DNA of 64,000 bases. Source: Planctomycetota bacterium. GTDB taxonomy: Bacteria; Planctomycetota; UBA1135; UBA2386. The stretch spans positions 33,515 through 97,514 of the forward strand of contig JALORC010000038.1 in assembly GCA_025459175.1 (NCBI GenBank), read 5' to 3'. Shown here one piece after another: positions 50,351 through 58,613 of this stretch; the stretch's first letter is position 1, and the number at the start of each line of letters is the position of its first letter. Below the pieces are notes generated by a model. The model saw only the letters and a list, made by a program, of their open reading frames with translations, made no database searches and was not told the origin of the DNA. The translations under genes were made by a program, and so were the position numbers.

Positions 50351-51223
50351 ATGCCCTGTCGCCGACCGCACGACCTGCCACCCGAACTGCACGGCCTGCC
50401 CGACCGCGCCGAACTGCACGCGCTGGGCATGCCGCGCCACTGGCGCGGCGAGATCGACGACCTGCTGCTGGAGACGCGGCGGCTGCCCGGCATGCGCATG
50501 CTGCGCATCTACGTGCCGGCCCCGGAACTGCGCGGCGAGCAGCCGCTGCCGCTGCTGCTGGTCAACGACGGCCACAAGGCGTTCGAGCCGTCCAACCACG
50601 CGCGGGTGGCCCCCTGGCAGCAGTCCGGCACGCTGCAACTGCACCGGCTGATGGACGGGCTGCTGTGCGCGGGAACGGTTCGGCCCGCGATCGTGGTCGC
50701 GATCGGCACCCACGCCGGCTCGCGCGCCGACCAGTACGTGCCCGTGCGCACGCAGCACGGCGCCACCGACTTCGGCGGCGGCGGCGACATCTATCTCGAC
50801 GTGCTGCAGCACGAGGTGTTGCCCGCGGTGGAGCGCCGGTTGCGCACCCTCGCGCTGTCGACCGCCGCCGCCGACCGCGTGCTGTGCGGCGCCTCGATCG
50901 GCGGCGTGTCGGCGCTGTACGGCGCGCTGGTGCGGCCCGAGGTGTTCGGCGGCGCCATCGCGCTGTCGCCGTCGGCGTGGATCGACGACGGCTTCCTGCT
51001 GCGGCTCGTGCAGCAGCGCGGCATCGCCTCACCGCGCATCGCCGCCGACATCGGTGCGTCCGAACGCACGCCGATCCGCGACCACTGCCGCGACCTGTTC
51101 GCGGCCCTGCGCACCGCCAGCGGCGGCCGCGCGCTGGCCGCGGAAGTCGACGGCAGCCACAACGAGGACAGCTGGCGGGCGCGTTTGCCGCGGCTGCTCC
51201 AGCACGTGTTCGGCAGCAACTGA
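50351..51223 (+). CDS. Esterase, Fes/EstD-type alpha/beta hydrolase
   Basis: 290 aa, family PF00756-like. The region MRMLRIYVPAP...PLLLVNDGH is the usual first beta-strand, and nucleophile Ser182 is in CGASIGGVSALYGAL (G-x-S-x-G). The last part has EVDGSHNEDSWRARLPRLLQ, with the catalytic His after G-S. No signal peptide is seen, so it is probably cytoplasmic. Enterochelin, S-formylglutathione or other esterase activity cannot be told apart. The cysteine-synthase gene follows 24 bp later. Confidence 0.87.
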   Translation: MPCRRPHDLPPELHGLPDRAELHALGMPRHWRGEIDDLLLETRRLPGMRMLRIYVPAPELRGEQPLPLLLVNDGHKAFEPSNHARVAPWQQSGTLQLHRLMDGLLCAGTVRPAIVVAIGTHAGSRADQYVPVRTQHGATDFGGGGDIYLDVLQHEVLPAVERRLRTLALSTAAADRVLCGASIGGVSALYGALVRPEVFGGAIALSPSAWIDDGFLLRLVQQRGIASPRIAADIGASERTPIRDHCRDLFAALRTASGGRALAAEVDGSHNEDSWRARLPRLLQHVFGSN

Positions 51224-51247
51224 GCCGCGCGCACCGCCCCATCTCGC

Positions 51248-52204
51248 ATGCACGACCGCTTCCCGACCATCGTCGATCGCATCGGCAACACCCCGCTGGT
51301 GCGGCTGCAACGGCTCGCGATCGACCTGCCGGTGCCGGTGCTGGTGAAGTGCGAACACCTGAATCCGGGCGGCAGCGTCAAGGACCGGCTCGCCAAGGCG
51401 ATCGTCGCCGATGCCGAGGCGCGCGGCGTGCTCGGCGGCCGCGGCAGCCACACCATCGTCGAGGCGACCGCCGGCAACACCGGCATCGGGCTGGCTCTGG
51501 TCAGCGCCGCGCGCGGCTACCGGCTGGTGTGCGTGATGCCGGCGAAGATGTCGGTCGACAAGCGCACCGCACTGGCGCTGCTCGGGGCGCAGGTGATCAT
51601 CGCGCCGGACGTGCCGGTCGACGATCCGCAGAACTTCCAGCAGCAGGCCGCGCGCCTCGCGGCCGAACACGGTTGGTTCCTCGCCGATCAGTTCTGCAAT
51701 CCGGCCAACATCGCCGTGCACGAACACGAGACCGCCGCGGAGCTGCTGGCGCAGACCGGCGGCCGCATCGGCGCGTTCGTGTCGGGTGCGGGCACCGGCG
51801 GCACGATCACGGGCATAGGCCGGCGGCTCAAGCGTGAGCTGCCGGGCGTGCGCATCGTGCTCGCCGATCCGGTGGGTTCGGGGCTCGCCGACTGGGTCGA
51901 GACCGGCGTCGTCGGTCCGTCGCAGAGCTACGGCGTCGAGGGCATCGGTTCGGGCCGGCCGCCGGCGAACCTGCAGCGCGACGTCATCGACGAGGTGGTG
52001 CGCATCGACGACCGCGAGAGCTACGCGACCGCGCGTCGCCTGATCGTCGAAGAGGGCCTGCTGGTCGGCGGTTCGGCCGGCACCAACATCGCGGCGGCGC
52101 TGCGCATCGCGCGCCGCGGCGGCCTCGACGGGCCGGTGGTCACGGTCGGCTGTGATTCGTGGGATCGCTACCGGCAGAAGCCGTGGCTGCAGCTCGAGGC
52201 GTGA
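51248..52204 (+). CDS. Cysteine synthase / cystathionine beta-synthase-like PLP enzyme
   Basis: 318 aa, fold-type II. PLP Lys45 lies in NPGGSVKDRLAKAIV; the asparagine loop is TAGNTGIGLAL; the phosphate-binding loop is GAGTGGTITGIG; the C-terminal PLP-ring contact is near VGGSAGTN (Ser) and VTVGCDSWDRY. The enzyme should make cysteine from O-acetyl- or O-phospho-serine with sulfide, or perform the CBS step; no CBS or Fe-S domain is fused. It probably shares a transcript with the upstream esterase gene. Confidence 0.92.
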   Translation: MHDRFPTIVDRIGNTPLVRLQRLAIDLPVPVLVKCEHLNPGGSVKDRLAKAIVADAEARGVLGGRGSHTIVEATAGNTGIGLALVSAARGYRLVCVMPAKMSVDKRTALALLGAQVIIAPDVPVDDPQNFQQQAARLAAEHGWFLADQFCNPANIAVHEHETAAELLAQTGGRIGAFVSGAGTGGTITGIGRRLKRELPGVRIVLADPVGSGLADWVETGVVGPSQSYGVEGIGSGRPPANLQRDVIDEVVRIDDRESYATARRLIVEEGLLVGGSAGTNIAAALRIARRGGLDGPVVTVGCDSWDRYRQKPWLQLEA

Positions 52205-52218
52205 CGGCCGACGGACGT

Positions 52219-53073
52219 TCAGCCGCCGCAACCGCCACAGCCGCCGCCACCGCAACCACCGCCACCACCACCTCCGTCGCCGCCGGCATCGCCGCCGCCG
52301 CCACCACCACCGCTACCGCCATCCCCATCGCCAGCCGCATCCCCGCCGTGCTTGCCGCCGCCGCAGCCGCCGCCGGCCCCACAGCCGCCCGTGGCGCTGG
52401 TGCCGGTCGAGCCGGCGCCAGGACCATCGCCCTCATCGCGCTGCCGCCGCCCCGCCTGGGTCACGATCACACCGACCACCACCAGCAGTCCGACCACGGC
52501 GCCCACCGCCGCCACTACTTCCCCGCTGGTGAACACGCCGGTGCAGCCGGTCAGCACCGACAGCGACCCGACCACCGCGGCAGCGCCGGCGAGCCGCACC
52601 ACCTTGCGCTTGTCGATCACCCAATGCGTGCGCGCATCGACCCGGCGCGGGATGCCGCCGCGGAAACGATCGCCGACCGCGGGCCAGATGTCGGCCGGCG
52701 GTTCGCCGAAGTGCTGGCGATAGCTGGCCAGGGTGCGCGCATACCAGTCGTGGTACTTCGCCGCCTCGGCCGCGCCGCCGCGGGTCGGGCCGTGGTGCAG
52801 TGGCCGCCCGAGCACCTCGGCGCACAGCTCGTCCCAGTAGGAACGCGTGTAGCACAGATGCAGGTGCCAGGCCTCGTCGACCGCCGGCGGCGGCGTCACC
52901 GGATGGCCGGCGCGCACCGCCAGCCAGACGAAGCGGAAGTACTCGGCGATCACGCGGCCGGCGAAGGCATCGGTCCAACCGTTCTCGTGGGCCAGGCGGG
53001 CCCGGAACGAGAACGCGGCGCCGGGGGCATCGATCGAGAACGCGGACAGTCGGGCGAGCAGGACGTCCTTCAT
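52219..53073 (-). CDS. Glycine-rich-domain protein with Gly/Cys-repeat tail
   Basis: 284 aa. The N-terminal half is a GRDP-like domain (YFRFVWLAVRAGHPVTPPPA, DEAWHLHLCYTRSYWDELC, GRPLHHGPTRGGAAEAAKYH, WYARTLASYRQHFGEPPADI). One or two membrane helices follow (about 158-178 and 187-205), then a highly repetitive Gly/Cys tail of roughly 70 residues with (CGGG)n, GGKHGG and GG-Asp runs. The tail could bind metals or form disulfides. Proteins of this kind occur sporadically in bacteria, often as TIGR04222-type membrane proteins; function is unknown. It is divergent from the asparaginase gene. Confidence 0.75.
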   Translation of the reverse strand: MKDVLLARLSAFSIDAPGAAFSFRARLAHENGWTDAFAGRVIAEYFRFVWLAVRAGHPVTPPPAVDEAWHLHLCYTRSYWDELCAEVLGRPLHHGPTRGGAAEAAKYHDWYARTLASYRQHFGEPPADIWPAVGDRFRGGIPRRVDARTHWVIDKRKVVRLAGAAAVVGSLSVLTGCTGVFTSGEVVAAVGAVVGLLVVVGVIVTQAGRRQRDEGDGPGAGSTGTSATGGCGAGGGCGGGKHGGDAAGDGDGGSGGGGGGGDAGGDGGGGGGGCGGGGCGGCGG

Positions 53074-53155
53074 GGCAGGCGAGCATCGTAGCGCGCGGAC
53101 GATGGGGCGGGCGGGCAGGTTCTCGGCGCGGCGTGAGAGCCAGCGCCGGCCGCCG

Positions 53156-53161
53156 TAGCAT
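53156..53161 (+). promoter_or_regulatory. -10 element of the asparaginase gene
   Basis: TAGCAT with a 9-base gap to the ATG at 53171. On the other strand TACGAT (53085-53090) is 11 bases before the glycine-rich gene start, so both divergent genes have short or absent leaders. Confidence 0.45.
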
Positions 53162-53170
53162 GCACACCGC

Positions 53171-54187
53171 ATGGCCAGAGCCACCGCCCCCCGCGTCGCC
53201 GTTCTCGTTCCCGCTGCCACCACGCGCCTGCCACGACGGCGCCACCCGGCCGCGCGGCTGGCCCTCGCGTTCGCGTTCGCCTTCGCCGGCTGCGCCACGG
53301 CCCCCACAGCACAGCCTCCGGTCCTCGGCCCGGTGCTGATCGCGACCTGGCCGTTCGGCAAGATCGCCACCGATCTCGCGCTGGCGAAGCTGCAGGCCGG
53401 TGGTTCGCGGCTCGATGCGATCGAGACCGGCATCCGCGAGATCGAACGGCTCAGCAGCGACGGTTCGGTCGGCCTCGGTGGCCGCCCCAACGCGGCGGGG
53501 TATCCGCAGCTCGATGCCTGCCTCGTCGACGGCCCGGGCCGGCGCGCCGGCAGCGTCGCCGGCGTCGAGGGCATCGTGCACCCGATCACCGCGGCGCGGC
53601 GCGTGATGGAGCACAGCAAGCACGTGATGCTGGTCGGCGAAGGCGCGCGCTGGTTCGCACTCGAACACGGCGTCGAGTCGGTGGCGGTCGACGAACTGGC
53701 GGCGAAGAAGCAGGCGTGGCTCGCCCGCGAACGTCCCCCCGTCGATCGCGCCGGCCACGACACCGTCACCGTGCTGCTGCGCGATGCCGACGGCCACCTC
53801 GCCGGTGGTTGCTCGACCAGCGGGGCCGGCGGCAAGCTGCCGGGCCGCGTCGGTGACTCACCGATCCTCGGCGCGGGTCTCTACGTCGACGACGAGGTCG
53901 GCGCCGCCGGCGCCACCGGCATCGGCGAGAACGTGATGCGCTGGTGTGCGACCTGCCTGATCGTCGAACGCATGCGTGCGGGCCGGTCGCCGCAGGAAGC
54001 GTGCGAGGACATCGTGCACCACATCGCACGGCACGATCCGCGCGGCTACGCGCTCGACGTCTGCTTCATCGCCGTCGACAAGCAAGGCCGCACCGGCGCG
54101 GCGGCGTCGAACATGACGTTCCCGTTCGCGGTGACGACGAACGCCGGCAGCCGCATCGTCGAAGTGGTGCAGGTGACGCCGCGCTGA
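53171..54187 (+). CDS. Glycosylasparaginase/isoaspartyl-type Ntn hydrolase lipoprotein
   Basis: 338 aa. After a basic N-region, a hydrophobic stretch ends in lipobox F-A-G-C (Cys41). The Ntn-hydrolase fold is indicated by IATWPFGKIATDLALAKL, VGLGGRPNAAGYPQLDA, the autocleavage Thr198 in GHDTVTV, and GDSPILGAGLYVDDEVGAAGATGIGENVMRWC. Autoproteolysis before Thr198 would make the two-subunit enzyme cleaving N4-(beta-N-acetylglucosaminyl)-asparagine or isoaspartyl peptides. A lipidated, exported form suggests extracellular glycoprotein or protein turnover. Confidence 0.9.
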   Translation: MARATAPRVAVLVPAATTRLPRRRHPAARLALAFAFAFAGCATAPTAQPPVLGPVLIATWPFGKIATDLALAKLQAGGSRLDAIETGIREIERLSSDGSVGLGGRPNAAGYPQLDACLVDGPGRRAGSVAGVEGIVHPITAARRVMEHSKHVMLVGEGARWFALEHGVESVAVDELAAKKQAWLARERPPVDRAGHDTVTVLLRDADGHLAGGCSTSGAGGKLPGRVGDSPILGAGLYVDDEVGAAGATGIGENVMRWCATCLIVERMRAGRSPQEACEDIVHHIARHDPRGYALDVCFIAVDKQGRTGAAASNMTFPFAVTTNAGSRIVEVVQVTPR

Positions 54188-54280
54188 CGCGCGCGCCGGC
54201 CCCGAACTGGACTCGCGCCCGCAAGGCGGCGAAGCTGCACCACAGGAGCCGGCGCCGATACCGCGCCGCCCGAGCCCGTC

Positions 54281-55087
54281 ATGGTCACCACCAAACGCTA
54301 CGACTACGTGCCGATCGATCAGGTGCTCGAGCACCCGCTGGTCCAGAACCACCGCGAACTCAATGCGAGCAAGGTCGCGCACTACCAGGACGACATCCTG
54401 AAGAACGGCCTGCTCGAGCCACTGGTGGTGTGGGAGCGCAAGAGCCGCGAGTACTTCCTGGTCGGCGGCTTCCACCGGCTGGCGGCGATCCGCCGCATCC
54501 GCGCCGAGCGACCGGGTTACTACGACCGCGTCGACGTGCGCGTCGTCACCGGCGAGCTCGAGGAGATCCGCGCGCTCAACCTCAAGCTGAACGCCGATCG
54601 CCTCGACGCGAAGATCAGCGACTACTTCGACACCATCGTCTATCTGAACAACGCCAACTGGCCGGTGGAACGCATCGCCAGCTTCCTCGACAAGAGCACC
54701 GGCTGGGTCGAGGACATCCTGCGCTACGTGCCCGGCATGGACCCGCGCGTGCGCGCGCTGCTGCACGGCGACCAGCTGTCGTGGAGCAAGGCCAAGCAGA
54801 TCTGCCGCCGCGTGCTGGCGGCCCCGCCCGGCGAGGAGAAGCGCACCGCCGACGCGGCGCTGCAGGAACTCGAGGGCGGCGAGAAGGTCGAGCCGACCTA
54901 CGTGCTGACGCCGAAGGTCGCGCAGAAGCGACTGGCCCGCCACCTCGAGAGCCATCCGCAGGCGACCTACACGGTCAGCGCGCAGGATCTGTACTCGCTG
55001 CTGACGGTGCTGGCGCACAAGAACACACCCGACGCCGAACGGCATCTGCAGCGCGTGCGCGCGATCTTCCCGAGCCTCGTCGACTAA
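54281..55087 (+). CDS. ParB/Srx-fold nucleotide-binding protein (solitary, not a ParABS partner)
   Basis: 268 aa. The N-terminal ParB/Srx domain (about 8-100) has PIDQVLEHPLVQNHRELN, then GLLEPLVVWER and the motif GGFHRLAAIR (62-71), the site where ParB proteins have the G-E-R-R phosphate/CTP-binding loop. A helical middle (about 100-165: NLKLNADRLDAKISDYF, WPVERIASFLDKSTGWVEDI) resembles the ParB helix-turn-helix with a spacer. There is no parA gene, no parS-like repeat and no nuclease partner here. Roles in transcription or in a nucleotide-dependent clamp are possible. Convergent with the Kelch gene, overlapping by 4 bp. Confidence 0.82.
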   Translation: MVTTKRYDYVPIDQVLEHPLVQNHRELNASKVAHYQDDILKNGLLEPLVVWERKSREYFLVGGFHRLAAIRRIRAERPGYYDRVDVRVVTGELEEIRALNLKLNADRLDAKISDYFDTIVYLNNANWPVERIASFLDKSTGWVEDILRYVPGMDPRVRALLHGDQLSWSKAKQICRRVLAAPPGEEKRTADAALQELEGGEKVEPTYVLTPKVAQKRLARHLESHPQATYTVSAQDLYSLLTVLAHKNTPDAERHLQRVRAIFPSLVD

Positions 55088-57258
55088 CGCCCCACCACCA
55101 GCTGCACGCCTTCGGTCAGCGACACACCGAGTGGACTGGCCGCGTCGAGCACCACGGCCTGCCCGACGAAGGCGAAGCCCTGCAGCGCGAGCGGGATCGA
55201 CGTCGTCACCAAGGCGAAGCCCGTCGGACTGCAGTACGTGAACATCGTCTGGTCCTGGCCTGTGGCATACAGCGTGCAGCCGGAGCCCAGCGGCAGACTG
55301 CCGGCGCCGAACGCGAACACGAACGCACACGGCGCCTGCGGCGGCGCCCCGTGCACTTCGGCCGGGAACACCGACGCACCCGGCACCGGCGCCCCGAACA
55401 CGAGCCGCGGCGCACCCGATGCGCCGGCGCAGCCCGGGCCGAGGGTCGCCACCGACGCCCGCGTGCGCGCGTCCAGCGTCCACACATCGCCCGCCGGCGC
55501 CGCGGCGATGCTGGACACCGCGCGGCGCCCGCCGAGCAGCAGCAACTGCTGCCGCACCGGATCGAACACCAGCTCGCTGCGTTCGCGCGGCACCGGCGAC
55601 GAGGGGAACACCGCCTGGCTCCAGCTCTGGCCGTTCCAGCGCCACAGGTCGGCGAACTGCACCTGGCCACCCGCGGTCGGATGCGTGCCCGAACTCGGGT
55701 CGGAGCCGCCGAACATCACCACGGTCTGGCTGCCCGGGTCATAGCACAGCGCGTGATCGCGCCGCGCCGGCGGACCACCGACGGCCTGCGCCACGGTCCA
55801 GGTGCTGCCGTTCCAGCGCGCGGTGAACACCGAACCCGCCTGCCAGGTCACCATCACCAGCTCACCGCGCGCCGCGTCGTGCACCGCGCGGCCGTCTTGC
55901 ACCGCGTTCCAGGGCGCCCCGGGGCCCGGCGCGAACGACTGCCAGCTGGTGCCGTTCCACTCGAACAAGCCGGCACTGCCGCAGCTGGCGACCACGCGGC
56001 CGCGACCTGGGTCGAACACGGGCCGCGCCACGCTCGGCAAGGTCACCGGCTGCTGCGGCCCCCAGGTGCTGCCGTCCCATTCCTGCGTGACGACGCCCGG
56101 CAGGTTGCTGCCGACCATCACCGCGACGTTGCGCACCGGGTCGAACGCGCCGCGCCCGTCGAGCATCGGCTGCGGCCAGGGCTGACGCTCCCAGCGCGCG
56201 CCGTTCCACAGCAGCATCGACGCCGGGAAGACGTTCGTCGCGACGACGCCCTGGCGATTGCCGTCGAACCAGGCGCCGCGCACGTCGTCCCAGCCGAGCC
56301 CCGGCTCACTGGCAGTCCAGTTGGCCCCGTCCCACCGCAGCGTTTCGTCGCTATAGCCCTGGTTCTGCGTGTTGCCACCGACCGCGAACAGCACGTTGCG
56401 CACCGGATCGTGGCACAGCGAGTGGGACTCACGCGTCGGGGCGGGGCCGATCGAGCTCCAGCTGGTGCCGTCCCATTCCCACAGATCGCCGGGCCATGGG
56501 TTGTCGAAGCCACCGTGCAGCACGATGCGCTGCCGCTGCGGCACCCAGGTCATCGCCCCCGAGAACCGCGACGGCGGCGTCGGGGTCGGGTTCCGCGTGA
56601 TCCAGGACGTGCCGTCCCACTCGTACACGTCGTCGAGCGGTCCCCAGCCGAGGTAGGCTATGACCCGCCGTCGCAATGGGTCGCTCGCGACCGGATAGCT
56701 CTGGAACGGCGGCTGCGGCAGCGCGGTCCACGTGGTGCCATCGTAGTGCCAGGCGCCGGCATTGCCGGTCGGCGCCACGCCGCTCAGCAGCATCATCTTG
56801 TTCTGCGCGTGGTCGAACACGAGGTGGGCGCGGATCTGCGGCGTCGGCCGCACCGGTGTCACCACCGACCGCCAGTCGATGCCGTCGTATTCCCAGGTGT
56901 CGTCGAGCGTGTTGCCGCCGGAATACTGGAACACCGGGCGACCGCCGAACATCACGACCCGGCGCCGCACCGGGTCGTAGCCGAGCGCGAAGTCGGCGCG
57001 CGGCGGCGGGGTCGTGGGCGTGCGCCGCAGCGACCAGGTGTCGCCGATCCACTCCCAGGTCGCGAACAAGTCGTCCCAGCCGGAGCCGTCGACGCGCACC
57101 ATGCGTTCGCGGTGCAGGTCGAAGGCGAGCCGCGGCGTGCCGACCGCCGAGGTGGCCGGCAGGCGATGCCAATCGACGACCTGGGCGGTCAGGGAGCCCG
57201 GCGACATCACGCACGCGCACACGAAGGCACCGAGGACCCTGACGTTGGCTCCGTTCAT
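55084..57258 (-). CDS. Secreted Kelch-repeat protein with shared C-terminal module
   Basis: 724 aa with a signal peptide (MNGANVRVLGAFVCACVMSPGSLTAQ). About ten blades recur with the pattern DP.R.....GG......W.WDG..W, for example WEYDGIDW, WHYDGTTW, YEWDGTSW, WEWDGTSW and LWRWNGQSW. The last about 115 residues (LGPGCAGASGAPRL ... LPLGSGCTLYATGQDQ ... FVGQAVVLDAASPLG ... GVQLVVGR) form the C-terminal module also found in four other secreted proteins. No enzyme domain is seen. A surface-bound beta-propeller for ligand or polymer binding is likely. Confidence 0.85.
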   Translation of the reverse strand: MNGANVRVLGAFVCACVMSPGSLTAQVVDWHRLPATSAVGTPRLAFDLHRERMVRVDGSGWDDLFATWEWIGDTWSLRRTPTTPPPRADFALGYDPVRRRVVMFGGRPVFQYSGGNTLDDTWEYDGIDWRSVVTPVRPTPQIRAHLVFDHAQNKMMLLSGVAPTGNAGAWHYDGTTWTALPQPPFQSYPVASDPLRRRVIAYLGWGPLDDVYEWDGTSWITRNPTPTPPSRFSGAMTWVPQRQRIVLHGGFDNPWPGDLWEWDGTSWSSIGPAPTRESHSLCHDPVRNVLFAVGGNTQNQGYSDETLRWDGANWTASEPGLGWDDVRGAWFDGNRQGVVATNVFPASMLLWNGARWERQPWPQPMLDGRGAFDPVRNVAVMVGSNLPGVVTQEWDGSTWGPQQPVTLPSVARPVFDPGRGRVVASCGSAGLFEWNGTSWQSFAPGPGAPWNAVQDGRAVHDAARGELVMVTWQAGSVFTARWNGSTWTVAQAVGGPPARRDHALCYDPGSQTVVMFGGSDPSSGTHPTAGGQVQFADLWRWNGQSWSQAVFPSSPVPRERSELVFDPVRQQLLLLGGRRAVSSIAAAPAGDVWTLDARTRASVATLGPGCAGASGAPRLVFGAPVPGASVFPAEVHGAPPQAPCAFVFAFGAGSLPLGSGCTLYATGQDQTMFTYCSPTGFALVTTSIPLALQGFAFVGQAVVLDAASPLGVSLTEGVQLVVGR

Positions 57259-57264
57259 TGCGGC

Positions 57265-57293
57265 ATTGTGCCACCGCGGCCGGCCCCGACCAA
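57265..57293 (-). promoter_or_regulatory. Promoter of the Kelch-repeat gene at 55084-57258 (-35 TTGGTC, -10 CACAAT)
   Basis: On the minus strand TTGGTC (57288-57293), 17 bases and CACAAT (57265-57270) form a good promoter, followed by six bases and the ATG at 57258. This is one of the clearest leaderless-type promoters in the window. Confidence 0.6.
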
Positions 57294-57345
57294 CCTGCGT
57301 CGCGGTGGCACCCGCGGTCGGCTCGAAACTCCGCGGCACCGACCG

Positions 57346-57351
57346 CATTGT
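57346..57351 (+). promoter_or_regulatory. -10 element of the small metal-binding lipoprotein gene
   Basis: CATTGT is followed by six bases and the ATG at 57358. TCGAAA (57323-57328) lies 17 bases upstream as a possible -35. Confidence 0.4.
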
Positions 57352-57357
57352 TCTGCC

Positions 57358-57687
57358 ATGCCCACGTTCCGGAATCTCCTCGGCCTCCTCGCGCTCACCC
57401 TGGCTGGCGCCTGCAGCAGCGACGCGGTGCCGACCGCGCCGACCACACCGACCGGGCCGATTGCATCGACGCCGGAACTCGACGTGAAGCTCGCGGCCGC
57501 CGACGCGAAGGACGGCCAGGTCGACAAGGTCGTGCATCGCTGCGCCGGCTGCGCCCTCGGCATGGACGGCAAGGCCGAGCACTCGGTCCAGGTCGGTGGC
57601 TACACGCTGCACCTGTGCAAGCCCGCGTGCCTCGCCCGCTACCAGCGCGATGCGGTCGGCGAACTGACCAAGCTCACGATCCGCTGA
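57358..57687 (+). CDS. Small lipoprotein with YHS/TRASH-like cysteine motifs
   Basis: 109 aa. Lipobox L-A-G-A-C (Cys19). After a Thr/Pro-rich linker, the mature part has H-R-C-A-G-C-A-L-G-M (Cys62, Cys65) and L-H-L-C-K-P-A-C-L-A-R-Y (Cys87, Cys91), a pairing of C-x-x-C and C-x-x-x-C like metal-binding YHS/TRASH or NosL-type folds. Copper or zinc binding at the outer face of the membrane is plausible. The gene's 3' end overlaps the convergent lipoprotein gene by 14 bp. Confidence 0.72.
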   Translation: MPTFRNLLGLLALTLAGACSSDAVPTAPTTPTGPIASTPELDVKLAAADAKDGQVDKVVHRCAGCALGMDGKAEHSVQVGGYTLHLCKPACLARYQRDAVGELTKLTIR

Positions 57688-58087
57688 CCACGTCGAACAG
57701 CACGTGTTGTTCCGGTTCGACAGTGACCGTGAACACGTGCTCGAAACGTTGCGGCCGCGCCGCGCCCTCGGCGTGCACGGTGACGACACACGGCCCCGGC
57801 GGCAGCCACAGTTCGTGCTGCCCCGAGGGCCGACCAGGCTGCTGCAGCGAACGCCCGGACTCACAGTCGAGGTGCAGCCGGTAGTCGGTGCCCGACAAGC
57901 CGCGCAGCTGCAGCCGCACGAGCCGATCGCGGCGCGCGGGTGCAGGCACCGAGGTGGCCGCGGCGGTGACCGGCGTTGCCACCGGGTCCACCGAGTTGCC
58001 GACGCACCCGCCGCCGCCGATCCACAGCAGCACCACGGCGCCGCACCCGGCGACCGACCACCGCGCCGTTCCTGGTTGCCTGCTCAC
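57674..58087 (-). CDS. Small lipoprotein of unknown function
   Basis: 137 aa from a GTG at 58087. A hydrophobic stretch ends in lipobox G-G-G-C (Cys28), followed by a short flexible linker and a beta-rich domain (RLVRLQLRGLSGTDYRLHLD ... HELWLPPGPCVVTVHAEGAA ... FTVTVEPEQHVLFDVV) with an Ig- or regulatory-like look. No family recognised. It is the last gene of a lipoprotein cluster on the minus strand, 53 bp after the glycine-zipper gene. Confidence 0.55.
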   Translation of the reverse strand: MSRQPGTARWSVAGCGAVVLLWIGGGGCVGNSVDPVATPVTAAATSVPAPARRDRLVRLQLRGLSGTDYRLHLDCESGRSLQQPGRPSGQHELWLPPGPCVVTVHAEGAARPQRFEHVFTVTVEPEQHVLFDVVSGS

Positions 58088-58140
58088 GCCAGCGCAGTTT
58101 GCGCTCGCGATCCGCGGCTTGAACCACGACCTGGTCCGCC

Positions 58141-58605
58141 TCACCACCAGGCGCGATTGATGTCGAACAGCAGCCCGAGGCCGGCGCCGATCGCGGCGCC
58201 GCGGCCGCGGCGACCGCTCTGGTTGCCGATCACGGCGCCGACGCCGGCGCCGACCGCGGTGCCGACCGGGAAGAAGCCGCGACGGCGTTCCTGGTGGCGC
58301 TCGGGTTGCCAGTCGTCGTGGTAGTAGCGCGCCTGCCCCGCATCGCCCGGGTCGGCGGCGACCGGCTGGGGCACCTCGACGACCTCGACCACCGAGCGGA
58401 ACGCGACCGTCGTCTCGTTCATCGGCGGCATCTCCGCCATCGACCGGCTCGGCGAACGATCGGCGGCGGCGCGCTGGCCGGCGTCGCGCGACAGGTCGGC
58501 GCGCGGCGCCTCGGTGCTCGTCGGTGGCACCTGCGGCGCCAGCTCGAGGTGGCGCGGCGCCGCGCACGCGATCAGCAACCAAGGCAACAGCAGGATGGTG
58601 CGCAT
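58141..58605 (-). CDS. Glycine-zipper lipoprotein
   Basis: 154 aa. Signal with lipobox L-L-I-A-C (Cys14). A disordered Pro/Ala/Arg region is followed by a glycine zipper near the C-terminus (VGTAVGAGVGAVIGNQSGRR and GRGAAIGAGLGLLFD), resembling 17-kDa antigen/SlyB-type outer-membrane lipoproteins. Glycine zippers favour membrane-associated helix packing. Part of the minus-strand lipoprotein operon. Confidence 0.72.
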   Translation of the reverse strand: MRTILLLPWLLIACAAPRHLELAPQVPPTSTEAPRADLSRDAGQRAAADRSPSRSMAEMPPMNETTVAFRSVVEVVEVPQPVAADPGDAGQARYYHDDWQPERHQERRRGFFPVGTAVGAGVGAVIGNQSGRRGRGAAIGAGLGLLFDINRAWW

Positions 58606-58613
58606 GGCGAACC

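Noticed and set aside
54281..55087. Chromosome-partitioning ParB and an origin nearby
   Set aside because: No parA, no parS-like repeats and no dnaA or DnaA boxes were seen; only the N-terminal fold is shared.
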